A stretch of 64,000 nucleotides of DNA from assembly GCA_001949185.1 (NCBI GenBank), contig BDGG01000001.1, forward strand, positions 7,762,149 to 7,826,148, read 5' to 3'. Shown here piece by piece: positions 35,240 through 45,430 of this stretch. The notes under the pieces were generated by a model. The model worked only from the letters and a program-made list of their open reading frames with translations, searched no databases and was not told the DNA's origin. Made by a program: the position numbers and the translations under genes. The number at the start of each line of letters is the position of its first letter. Positions within the stretch are counted from its first letter, which is position 1. Source of the DNA: Ramazzottius varieornatus. Its lineage: Eukaryota > Tardigrada > Eutardigrada > Parachela > Ramazzottiidae.

Positions 35240-36634
35240 AAGAAGCAGTCTTATGTACAGGAATATAACACATTCACAGGCAGACTGCCCGGTTTAACAC
35301 TTTCAGCACGATCGTTTTCATGTTTGCAGAATACTACCGTCCTCTTTGTGTATACAGGAATTTTATTGGCTGGTACAGTGTTGCGGAGGCTGGTCCAACC
35401 AATAGGCAATTTTCGAAATTTCAAAATTCGGATAGTTGGCAGACCATGAACGCCAAATTTCAAAAGGGAGAACTGGTCGTCTTGATTCTCTTCTGACCGC
35501 ACTGATGACTACAAAATTTATCCCAGGCTCGGCTTCGATAGATAAGACTGTCCCGAGTGCTCCAGCTTTTTTCTAAGCGAATACCGTGCACGTGTCTCGC
35601 CCAAATTTCACCAAAACCACCCGAAACCGTAGAAAAAATTCCCAGCGTGCTGGGGTTTTGCTGACCGCTGGTCATTAGTGTTGCTTTGGTGAGAAGACCG
35701 AGGTACATGCAAACAAAAAGACCCAGACCCGAAAGACCAAAAGCTAAAACTGGGAGGTGAATAAAACTGAGTGATTGTATACACAAAGAGGACGGTCGTA
35801 CGCAGAGTGTTAACATTGAACTGCTCCTGCATACAGAGATTTATTTGATACCTGTTATTTTAAACTTCCTTTATTGATTCAGTACGACCCGCAGTCTGAC
35901 CGAGTATAATTGTTATGCCATTAGAGTTCCCGAGAATTTCTGAAGATGGTAACTTCCGGGTCGGAAAATGTTGTCGAATGAAGCTATTACGGTGTCACTT
36001 CCGCCTCGGTTTCGCACACAACCTGTGAGCCACCGCGACATCGCCCATTGCTGCGTCCAGATGATCCCGCATGCCCAACTCAACTGTAACCGTGTTGGCC
36101 CAAGGTAACACTGTACACGCAAGACGAGAAATTATGGTACAGTAAAAAATATGGGACAGGCGGAAAGGACGGCGAAATGGAAATTCGACCGTAGAAAAGT
36201 GTCGAAAAATGTATTACTGTGAATCGGTCGCGTACGTACGTGCTCCCGTACCGCCGTAGCGAAAAGGCCTGTACCATAATTTCTCGTTCTGCGTGTACAT
36301 TAATCATCAAGATTCACGTTCGGCTTTTCACTGACGTACCATCACGGGACGACCATCATCTGAGACCATTGTTACTAGGCGGAAACGATCGAAACGAGTT
36401 ATATGCCGATATTATAGTGACTACAACCGCCCACTCGACTTCGTATTCCAGGTTGTCTGTGCGCGAATCTTGAGGTAAGAGCAGAAAGGTCTTGAGGAAG
36501 TGTTTAAGCGAATGTAACATTTCCTGGAGGTTCTTTTCGTTACGAGTAGCTACAGCCTTCCCTGTGAGAAACCAGTCTTCGCGCAATAAGAGGTCGCTGG
36601 CTGCATGCCGAAAAATGCAGTATGTTGGGGAGGT
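35240..36634. other. Convergent intergenic region with one MITE
   Basis: This stretch of about 1.4 kb separates the MMADHC and CCDC103-like 3' ends. It holds a TA-flanked MITE (36116-36295). At 36480-36590 on the minus strand the frame NEKNLQEMLHSLKHFLKTF might be a further C-terminal exon of the CCDC103-like gene. Otherwise nothing is recognised. Confidence 0.5.
36116..36295. mobile_element. TA-flanked MITE, copy 1
   Basis: Terminal inverted repeats start CACGCAAGACGAGAAATTAT on the left and read CACGCAGAACGAGAAATTAT as the complement of the right end. TA dinucleotides flank both sides (36114-36115 and 36296-36297), as expected for Tc1/mariner-type target duplication. Interior CCGTAGAAAAGTGTCGAAAA and GTACCGCCGTAGCGAAAAGG are shared with copies at 58146 and 62498. 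It is about 180 bp and has no coding capacity. Confidence 0.85.
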
Positions 36635-37027
36635 CTATAGTTTGTTCAGTGGTGTCCATGGCATATTACTGGTTTTCGTAGAGCCTTCGGCCTTTTTGTG
36701 ATCCTCTTTTGTCAAAGGTTTCAAATGAGCTAGATCGACAATCCTTCTGTGAATAGAACGTATCGGTAATATACCAGCTAGCATTACTCGTTGTATGAAT
36801 AATTCTACGAAACGCTTACTTCGAAGAGCGACATAGATACTAGATTCGGTAGGGCAGTTTGAGTTGAACGTACTTGAACTCTTCATACGTAGCCGGATTT
36901 TGGGCACTAGCTCGAAACTTTGCCTCATTACGGATCTTGTAATCTGTTTCACGCTGTATGGCATCCTCCATGTTCTGACGAAGTTTTGAAACGTCCAGCC
37001 AATAGTTTCCTCGGGCTGCGGCAGCCA
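36635..37027 (-). CDS. CCDC103-like dynein arm assembly factor, N-terminal domain
   Basis: Exon 1 (about 36874-37027) encodes NYWLDVSKLRQNMEDAI, a charged helix with DYKIRNEAKFRA, and ATYEEF. The donor TTCAA|GTACGT joins acceptor AGAAG|GATTGTC to give YEEFKIVDLAHLKPLTKED, matching the YEEFR-IVLASHLKPL signature of CCDC103 (DNAAF19). CCDC103 helps attach outer dynein arms to ciliary microtubules, so this implies motile cilia or sperm flagella. Translation ends at TAG 36635-36637 after SNMPWTPLNKL, giving about 85 residues, much shorter than vertebrate CCDC103, which continues into an RPAP3-like domain. A candidate for that domain lies at 36480-36590 but its splice link was not established. Confidence 0.8.
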   Translation of the reverse strand, partial: WLPQPEETIGWTFQNFVRTWRMPYSVKQITRSVMRQSFELVPKIRLRMKSSSTFNSNCPTESSIYVALRSKRFVELFIQRVMLAGILPIRSIHRRIVDLAHLKPLTKEDHKKAEGSTKTSNMPWTPLNKL

Positions 37028-37269
37028 TCTTGCCTCGGGAAAAAAATGATATTTGCCAAGAAACTGCCACTCATGCCAAGAAACTGATGCCAAGAAACTG
37101 CCACTCATGGAGTTACTCAAAGACTTTTCGTTACCGTTACTACCACGGTACCGTCGACGCGTATCGTTACTAGGAGGATAATCGAAACGCGCTGAATAAA
37201 CGCTGAAGAATGTAATCAGTTAGACTGTATAGTCTATTCCCACTTTCTGTTTGAGATCGGTTGCATATT

Positions 37270-40200
37270 ATGATGAAGTTCTTCCTTCTGTTTCTGTTTC
37301 TCGTAATAGAGGGATCCGCTCGTTCGCATCTACTGCATCTACCGCATCGTAGAGACTACGTTTTGCAAAACGACTTCAGAAATGATTTGGATGAGGGAGC
37401 TGCCTTGTTCGATCGCAAAAACATTGGCAACGATGGCCCGAAGAAGTCTGAGAGGGAAGAATCCGAGGAGCAGAATCGACGTCGAGGACCCACTGCCAAG
37501 TACAATCAGTCGGGATCGTACGAAGTCCGGCTCCATTACAACGAGTCGCTCGAGTTCTATCGTCGATCCAGACAGATGCAGCCACTGGTGGACGATTATC
37601 TAAAGTGCGTGAACGACTCGGCGCGACTGTACGAGAGAAGTGGGCGAATAACCAGCCGAGCCATGATGAAGTTGGTCGGACAGGATGTCGTACTGAAATG
37701 CCGTGACTGGTAAGAGTTTTCCATATATGCTCGAGTGCTGCAAATCTGGAACATCGGCGAACGAACGCGGCAAGATCGTTTTACCAAGTGGCGCACGTTT
37801 TCACTGTTCTTGGCTGGAAGCGTGCGCCGCTTGGGAAACGATCTGAGGAAGTTCAGACGCTGGCGCACGTTTTTCTTCCATCGTCACATGCTGAGAGAGT
37901 GCGCCACTTGGGAAGATCTAGACGATGTAGATGAGTTTCGTTTAATGGCTTCGTGTGGAATAGTGTGAATAAATATTTAGCCATTATCCAGGAAAGCAGT
38001 CTACCGTCGCCGGTGCGAAGATCACTGAAGTCCAGTGGCGGATGATCCCGTACAACGAGCCACACGACATTAACATCGTTTTCGACACAGAAAAGTTTGT
38101 CTTCGATAACAAGACGTACGATCTGTCAGTCAGCGACCTGATGGTGTACGATGCCGCCCGGTACCGTTGTGTGGTCAACAAGGAAGTGGTCCGGGTGTAC
38201 GATCTTCAGGTCGTCGAGAGTGACAAGACTGTCAAGGTTTGCTTTTTTTTGTCTGCCTCAAGACCAGTGTTGTTCCGATTATTGTAATACATAATTGAAA
38301 ATGGCTGATTTTGTAGTGCTGGCAACGATACGGTATACCGATATCGTATCGAAATATATCGAATCTTTGCGATAAAAATACGGCAGATATCGTATCGAAG
38401 ATATCGATATGAGACTCATATCAAGTAACACATTAAAATATTCGGCGATATCGTATTGCGGCATATCGATAAATTTTCGATATATCGTTATTTTGCTGAA
38501 TGGCAAACTCGGCAATTATATCGCATTTACTAAAGACTACAGTTGATCTCAGGGCCTTGATTCCGGCCACGGTATGCCGAGCAGGCGAGCACGCTCCGGC
38601 CATTCGGTTCTGGTACTAATTCTACCCAGGTTTCCATGTATCTGAAGTCTTGGACTCTTGGTACTGCCACGTCTTTGCTGTATCCGACGCTTTCGATCTC
38701 ACTAATACTTTAAACGGAAATCGGCTTCTTGTGTTCTTGGCCTTGAACCAAGTGGAATTGTGAAAAAACTCTAATTGCAAAAATACCGATATATCGCTGC
38801 GATATGATACGATATATCGAAAATACGGTATGGGAAGAATATCATATCGAAATATCGATACCGAATGAATATCGAAGACCGCGATAAAATACCTGCGGTT
38901 ATTTTATCGAAAAATATCGTATCGAATTTTATCGTATTTTTGCCAGCACTATAATTTTGGGCTCTTTGCAATTCAGATACAACAATTCAAATTGAGGACC
39001 TTTTGCCGACGTATTTCGATATTAATCGTGATTTAAATTCAAACGACAAATTATCAGAGTATTCTTATTTGTAATTCAAATCATACAAGGGCTTAATTGA
39101 AATAAGTATAAGCGGAATAAGACACTACGGTTGATTTAAATTGCGCATTAGTACCGCGAAATTCCGAGCTCAAGTGCGCCGGTTGAACAGCTGTTAGCGT
39201 CAAGCGCGCATCGCCAATTTGCCCCCGGACTATGACGCATTCATGAGCTGGCACATCGAGGCTTATTTTCGCAGTCTAGCTCTTACGATTCCGCATCATT
39301 GATCGTTGATTTAATGAGCCGATGAATTCGTGAAGCATCGCCGGAAGTGAGGCCGAAGAGTTGTGAGTGACTTTGTGACACATTCAGAATCCACCGCTAA
39401 TGAGTGTTGTTCCACGTTTCCATACTGATATCTCAATCATGGTCAAGTATCAGAACAAGTGAAAGCGTAAGGCCGACACGCAGAAGATGGGTAAGAAGCC
39501 TTTCACGAGCACGTCTCCCATAGAATCCATCGTGGACTTGACCACATCCTCTGCGAATTGCGTTCCTCCATCGTCACCATCCGCTACCAGTGAGCTGAGC
39601 ATTTCTGCTAAAAGTCCAAACGTTTTAGCTGTAAATTTTGAGAAGTTCGCAGGGGCAAGGAAGAAGGACTCGCCAGTTTGGTATTTCTTCAAATAAAACG
39701 AAGAAGGCGATCATTCGACGGGCAGGGTTGTAGGCTGCTCGGAACAACTTACCGGCTGCTCTGCAGGAAACAGCAGAGCTCATCTGCAGGAGCATCCAGC
39801 AGCCTAAAAGGGACACCTCGAACTGCTGGCAAAACAGAAAGTTGAAAAGGAAAAAGATTTCGTTTCGGGCGTTTCCTTCAAACAAGTAACGCTCGTAGAG
39901 ATGGCGCAATCAAGAAAGTCGTACGATAAAAATCATCCAAGGTAAATCGATTGATCGACTGATTCGGCCACTCCGATTTGCAAAATCTGGTTTCTGATTT
40001 TCATTTGAAGGCACGACAGTACACTCCAGAAAGCTGCTCTTTATGTTCGGCGGTCACCATACATGACGCTGAATGGGGTCGAAAACGAAAGCTTCCGCGA
40101 CTGATTCATCATCTGGACTACCGAGCGCCTTTATCGACACGTAGGACTGTACGCGGCTTCACAGACTCAACCGAGGAGCGACTTCAGGAAACCATTAAAG

Positions 40201-43200
40201 ATCTGTTGAGGAATACCGGCCACATCTGTTTCACTACTGGTAAGCTCCATATTTTCTTTCGTTGTTTTTGGAATTCCAAATGTTGGATTTCCAATCTGTT
40301 TAGTCCTCGTAGATACTAGACCAAGAAAAGTATGACAGAAATATTCCTCGGGATCACCGCACGCTTCACCAACAGGAAGATTCTTGTCAGACATCACATA
40401 AAACTCAGCTGTGTGTCATTTCCGTCTCGCCACACGGTAGAAAACATCTACGTGTTGTTCAAACAAGAACTGACCAACTGGGGCATCAAGCCGCAGAACG
40501 TGTCGATCGTCCAGACCGACAATGCTTCGAATATGGTGGCCGCGTTCAAGATGCATGACGCGAACCTTGACCAGTATGTCACCGAGGCGGATGAGCTCAA
40601 AGCAATCGACGAGGCTATGCTGCAGTGCATGATGGACGAAGACGGCCCACCGGAGGATGACGAGGAAGCGGCGAAAACAGTAGAGGCGTTTGAGAAGTTC
40701 GAGGTGGAAGCTGGGAGCTTGTTTGAAGACTACAAGCGATATCCATGTTTCATACATACGTTGCAACTTATCGTAAAGCTGTTTAAGGATGGCGCGCCAA
40801 TCAAAGCAGTAATGACGAAAGCACACAGTCGTATCACGGATTCTCTTGTCGAGTACTGCAACACCCGAGCTGACACGTCGTACGGGCTTTAAGCTAATTG
40901 CGGAGAATGAGACTCAGTGGTCGAGCACTTTGATGATGAATGAGGGATTGGCCAGAGTGCAGGCTGCAGTCGAGTCGATGATTGTGGTGGAGAAGATCGT
41001 GAAAGCCGATAATCTGACTGAAGGAGAATGGCGCGTATTGAAAGGAGTGGTCAAGTTCCTCGGGAAGTTCAAGCTGGTAAGAATCGCCTCTGATGCGAAA
41101 GGGCTGATCATACCACTATGTGATAGAGCCGGACGAACGCGCGCCAGAATTGATCTGTGCACCCGGATAAGATGCCTCGGGCACTGCATGATCGATGTAA
41201 CTCGACAGACGGACACTCCGTACGCTCATTATATTGCGACTGGAATACCAGCTTTACGGGCATACTATATTGAAATTACAAAATGTCGTCCTAATAGATC
41301 AAATAATTTGAATTGCTGTCGAAAGCTGGATTCTGATTAATGGTAATCGTCAGTTCAGTAACGACGAACTACCGGCAATTCGAATTACGGCTACGCGAAG
41401 GATTTCGATTAATCGTAATAGTAATTCGAACTGCAAAAGTCGTATCGGAACAACACTGCTCAAGACTTTCTCTTTTCGACACGAAACCGATGCGCGGTTG
41501 GTCAGTCGAGAAGGCGAGGACAATTATTTTCTCGTAGGTTTTTGAGAACGAGGTTGATGGTTTGCTTCCTACTCCGCCCGATGAGCTGACGGAACACAAT
41601 CTGCGATTTTTCACGCATTGGGAAGACTGGGGAAGCTGTAACGAATGTGGGGTGAAATCGAGCAGGAGACGCATTGGCATTTGTATGGTTGAAGTAAGTA
41701 TCACAAGTTCATAACAAGATCCGAACTTTTAGCCCAGATCGAACATAGAATATCGTAGGAAACAGCCAAATCGTGACGAAAAATAAAGCCTTTTCGGAAT
41801 CTGTTGTAAAGCCATGATTGTCGTACACAGCACTCAATGCGATGTTGGAACCAAAGTGTTAAAGACGTTTCCTGCCTTTTTATTTTCACAGAAGATAAAC
41901 TTTAGTTCTCCGATAAAGCCTGTCGATTATCCCACCTTCAACATGTACGGATGGGGACTTCCATGTCGCTCTCCGCTGATTCCAGCCAATTTTTCGGCAG
42001 AGTACGCGGACTATCTGAGCCGGCCTAGCGAGATCCAGCTCGGACACTGCCAACAGCCCTGTCCGGTACCACCACCCATGGTAAATATGTTCGGCTTTCA
42101 CGTTTCACGTCTGGCAGTGTCGGCACTTGAACTTGAGCCGTGTTGTCTTCTCTTGGCCAGGTCTTCATTACGGATTCCAAAGGGAAGATTATCGATCAGT
42201 TCGAGGGAACAGAAGGCGGTGTGTATTCGTTGGACTCTGGGCCGCCGCAATTACCAGCCATGGTTCATCGCGTCACCGCGTATGAGGAAGAAGGCGACCG
42301 CATTCGGATGATGTGTCCAAAGTAGGTTTGAATGCTTCATTTCCTGAGAAATTCCTGCATTATATGCCGGAAGAGTACACCGGTCTTCTGGCAGAGGTGC
42401 AAAGAAGTCCGTTAGGTGGCAGAATTGTTCCACGACTGTCAAGGGCGTACTGTGTCGACCAATCGATCCTTTCCACGTCGAGAAAAAGTCGCAAGGACGG
42501 ATCGTGATCAACGTGGTCAACTCATTACTCATAAAGAAGATTACATTTTTTGACGTCGGAATTTACAGGTGAATTTGACCAGAAGAGATGTGGGCTGAAA
42601 AGCAGATTCTGAGTTGGCATATGCTAAAACCAGGGCCTGGACTGGATCGGTGGATCCCTGTATCTGGATTCTGTATCTGGATTTCCCCTGGATCTGTACT
42701 CTGTATCTGGACTGACGTACATTTTAAAAATTAAAAATACAATATGCAGCCGAAAATTTTCCGAATAATATTCTACAAAAATGGAATGTTGTCTCTGTAC
42801 GTAAATTCACATAACTACGCAGTAACGGCCACCGATGCAACTCGACCGGCTTATCACGCTCTTAGTGTTGAGACCGTGAAGGGCGCCAGTCTGCAACAGA
42901 ACAACAAAGCTGCAGGGAGATTTTTTACAGACAATGAAGTGAAGAAAAGAACTACGCGGAGCTGAGCCTGTCTGATCAGAAATCGATCCAGAACTCGGTC
43001 AAGTATGCTATGGTGAAAGCGTACCCAGAGGTAGGAAAAAGAAAGACGGAAAGGAGAGGGGGAAGACGCGACAGACGCCCTGTCTACAACGGTTTGAGAT
43101 TCATCTGAGACAGTTTTAAATATCTGGTAAAGTTTTTCTCTTCAATTTATCAATTATTATTTTCCTATTACCATTAATGTTTTATGGATCATACCCGTAC

Positions 43201-43648
43201 CCCTCGTTTGAAAATTTATTCTGAATTTTCAGTTTTCTGAATTTCTGTCTGTCTTATTTAGGGATTTTTTTCGGTGGTTCCTTGTAAAAAAATTTTTGTC
43301 ATTCACCTGTCACCTCCGTTTTGAAATATGATAGTCCAGATACAGAGTACAGATCCAGGCGTAATCCAGATACAGGGATCCACCGATCCAGTCCAGGCCC
43401 TGGTTTTAGCATATGCCTTCTGAGTTTGAGCTGAGCGAAAGTGTATTCTTCACGATATTTTCTGTTTGATCTTTACTGTCGGTTTGTCCTGCAGCTGCTA
43501 TTACGATGGACGTTTGGTGGCCACCACCAAGCTCTTCGTGAACCCGCGACGAAACCGGAACCTGAAGAAAAACATTATGATCTTCGGCATTGTCATAGTC
43601 GCCATGTTCTTCCTGGTAGCTATCATCTATCTCATACGGAACACGTGA
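37270..43648 (+). CDS. FAM187-like Ig-domain membrane receptor
   Basis: Exons: 37270-37709 (signal peptide MKFFLLFLFLVIEGSA, acidic linker, first Ig strand LVGQDVVLKC), about 37992-38235 (VQWRMIPY, SDLMVYDAARYRC), 41538-41693 (FFTHWEDWGSCNECGVKSS, RRRIGICMVE), 41892-42080 (NMYGWGLPCRSPLIP, CQQPCP), 42161-42321 (EEEGDRIRMMCPK), 42395-42568 (KKSVRWQNC, LLIKKITFFDVGIY) and 43495-43648 (SCYYDGRLVATTKLF, then helix IMIFGIVIVAMFFLVAIIYL). Two Ig domains around a WxxWGxCxxCG cysteine module and a short cytoplasmic tail match FAM187A/B, orphan type I membrane proteins. The exon 1-2 junction does not keep frame with the splice sites I see, so a small exon or one-base error lies between. Intron 38236-41537 and intron 42569-43494 are inflated by transposons. 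Confidence 0.83.
37752..37945. repeat. Hairpin-array repeat, two hairpins (FAM187-like intron)
   Basis: The best-matched stem in the window, CCAAGTGGCGCACGTTTTCA / TGGAAGCGTGCGCCGCTTGG, is followed by a second hairpin CTGGCGCACG / GAGTGCGCCACTTGG. It lies in the first intron of the receptor gene. Confidence 0.87.
38314..38951. mobile_element. Non-autonomous hAT element rich in ATATCG motifs
   Basis: Ends are TAGTGCTGGCAA...TTGCCAGCACTA, typical hAT termini. Flanks give an 8-bp target duplication, TGATTTTG (38306-38313) and TAATTTTG (38952-38959), with one mismatch. Both subterminal regions are packed with degenerate TATCGATA/ATATCG motifs in inverted orientation, so the element can fold back on itself. 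There is no open frame. It sits in the 3.3-kb intron of the FAM187-like gene. Confidence 0.85.
39487..41270 (+). pseudogene. Decayed hAT transposase
   Basis: Successive frames give pieces of one hAT transposase in order. At 39487-39693 is a BED-finger start (NFEKFAGARKKDSPVWYFF). At 40080-40245 lie LDYRAPLSTRRTVRGFTDST and LQETIKDLLRNTGHICFTTG. At 40332-40860 lie FLGITARF, SRHTVENIYVLFKQELTNWG, the core VQTDNASNMVAAF and YPCFIHTLQLIVKLF. After a frameshift near 40862 come GFKLIAENETQWSSTLMMNE and LKGVVKFLGKFKLV. The TDNASNM and HTLQL motifs are hallmark DDE-fold residues. The C-terminal hAT dimerisation domain is not found and several frameshifts are present, so it is inactive. It lies in the same intron as the non-autonomous hAT element; its own termini were not found. 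Confidence 0.82.
42616..43417. mobile_element. Mutator-like element with long inverted repeats and a perfect 9-bp duplication
   Basis: The 802-bp insertion begins GGCATATGCTAAAACCAG and ends with its exact complement; the terminal inverted repeats match without error for about 54 bp and continue with small gaps to nearly 100 bp (repeated TGTATCTGGA motifs). It is flanked by TTCTGAGTT at 42607-42615 and 43418-43426, a perfect 9-bp target duplication. Long TIRs plus 9-bp duplication are the Mutator superfamily hallmark. The interior reads LSLYVNSHNYAVTATDATR, then after a one-base shift NYAELSLSDQKSIQNSVKYA, an unrecognised fragment. It is inserted in the last intron of the FAM187-like gene. 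Confidence 0.88.
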
Positions 43649-43994
43649 AGACTCTGACGATGAGCCTGTGGACTTTGAATATTGGCTATTTTCTCCGTTG
43701 ACTTTGTCTTTATTTCAAGATCAAGGTTCTCTGTCTTGCTGTGCCAGCTAATATCAAATACGGAATGTCGCACGACGACTCGCTTTTCGAGAGGATTTCG
43801 GTATTTTATATTTCCTTTCCTGCATTCTCAGCAGAAATTGAACTTTTAAATTTCGTTCTACACTGGTTCGCATGTGACGACTGTATAAAATCTGGCAGAA
43901 TCGACATGATCTTTATTCGCTTTTTGAAGACCTTTGAGACATAGCGGATCAGGGAAACGTTCACCGACGATCCTTTCCTTTTCCATCATCAAAA
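43649..43994. other. Intergenic spacer
   Basis: This 346-bp stretch between the FAM187-like stop and the Kazal gene start, both plus strand, holds nothing I recognise and should contain the Kazal promoter. Confidence 0.5.
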
Positions 43995-45119
43995 ATGGAC
44001 AAATTATTGCTCCTGTTGGCAACCATCGTGGCCAGTATTGGTACGTTTCCTCCCCGAAATTTTACGTCTTACAGTTTACAAAAGTTGCTTTCTCGGAGAC
44101 TGATGACCCGTTGCTTGCAGTGTACACTACCGCGGACCTGGTCTGCGATTGTAGCGGGAAGTTGGGCACCCTTCCTGTGTGCGGGACGGATAACTTTACC
44201 TACCATAACGCCTGTATCCTCAAGGAAGCCCAGCAAACCGACATCAGTAAGCGAATTTTGCCAGCTTCTAACAGCAGATCATTTTCCAAAATTGAAGTAA
44301 AAAGTTTAGAGCAAATTTCTTATCATATCCAAATTCAGACAAAAGATGCTCCATTTTTCTGCGTGGTTTTCAGAGCTGGGGAGGAGGTGTAGTGGAGAAT
44401 GTCCCTGTCCAACGGATAAAGTACCCAGTAAGTGCTTGAAATGCGCACCTTATTCACTTCTGGCTTTCTACTACGGTTTCCACAGGTTTCTGTAACTCTG
44501 ACTCTCTGAACGAAGACGAATTTCACGGATTCAGTGCTACCGACTTCGATGGGGACTTCGATCCAGCCCGCATGGTAGACATTATCGGTGTGGAGCATGC
44601 GCCATACGGCGAGGACCATCTGCGCCACATGTTCTTCAGCGGAATGGGTCGCGTCACCGCACGGCCCACTGCCAGTTCCAAACCCAACCCAAGCGCACCT
44701 TTACCCACCAGCAAGGTCTGCATGACCGATGGAAACACCCTGCCGAACATGAAAGTGGCGTACTGTCTGCTACGAACTACCCCGGACGCAGGTACGTGCA
44801 CTTGCGAGCTTGGCAGATAAACCTGACATGTTTGGTTTTCCAAGTGGTGCACGTTGTTGATATTATTGGCCGCAGGTGTGCGCCACCTAGAAAAACGATC
44901 TCGTCGTTTCTGTTTGCCTACGTCCCATCCATATCCTCAATTCCCGTTCAGCGAAAATCTTTTAGTACTTGTTATCGTGGGAAACAAGTCGATTGTTTTA
45001 TTGTAGAACTCGGCGTACGATGCCTTGGGGACTGCATGGACTGCGCGAAACAACCTCCATGTCCTGTCGAGAAGAAACCTGCACCAAAATTGAGGGCAGC
45101 GATAACCTCAACGCACTGA
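43995..45119 (+). CDS. Secreted two-domain Kazal-type inhibitor
   Basis: ATG 43995 opens a signal peptide (MDKLLLLLATIVASI) ending at donor GTACGT. Exon 2 (about 44121-44246) has CDCSGKLGTLPVCGTDNFTY and NACILKEAQQ, a classic Kazal core; exon 3 (about 44374-44428) closes it with CSGECPCPTDK. Exon 4 (about 44487-44791) has an acidic linker (FDGDFDPARMVDIIGVEH), then SKVCMTDGNTLPNMKVAYC, a second Kazal-like core; exon 5 (about 45006-45119) gives ELGVRCLGDCMDCAKQPPCP and the stop TGA 45117-45119. Kazal domains block serine proteases outside the cell. Reactive-site specificity cannot be told, and the second domain is divergent. A hairpin repeat lies in the last intron. Confidence 0.85.
44836..44925. 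repeat. Hairpin-array repeat, single hairpin (Kazal intron)
   Basis: One hairpin, CCAAGTGGTGCACG / GTGTGCGCCACCTAG, is followed by AAACGATCTCGTCGTTTCTG and TTTGCCTACGTCCC. Confidence 0.8.
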
Positions 45120-45430
45120 TCCACCCGGAAGTCTGTCAATCCGACAACTCATTTTCATATTTTTCTAAACAGCTCCCGCACGATGTAGAGACATACGCAA
45201 ATCTCAACAGTTTTCCTTCAGTTTACTGTTATTCCATGCAGACTATGAAGATTAGAAAACAATCTCCCCTTTCTAAAATTCATTTGAGAGGTATTTATAA
45301 TGTGGCACAAGAGATCTGGAGAATCAGGGAAATTAACAAGAACGACTACGAGAAAGTAACGCAAATACATAACGAGCGAAGCAACAGCGAGGGAGTTAAT
45401 CAGAAACCTTTCAAACTTCAGAACTGGATT
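45120..45430. other. Convergent 3' spacer
   Basis: This 311-bp spacer lies between the Kazal and CECR2-like 3' ends. A plus-strand open frame (44969-45610) runs across it but overlaps both genes and has no domain. Nothing else is visible. Confidence 0.5.
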
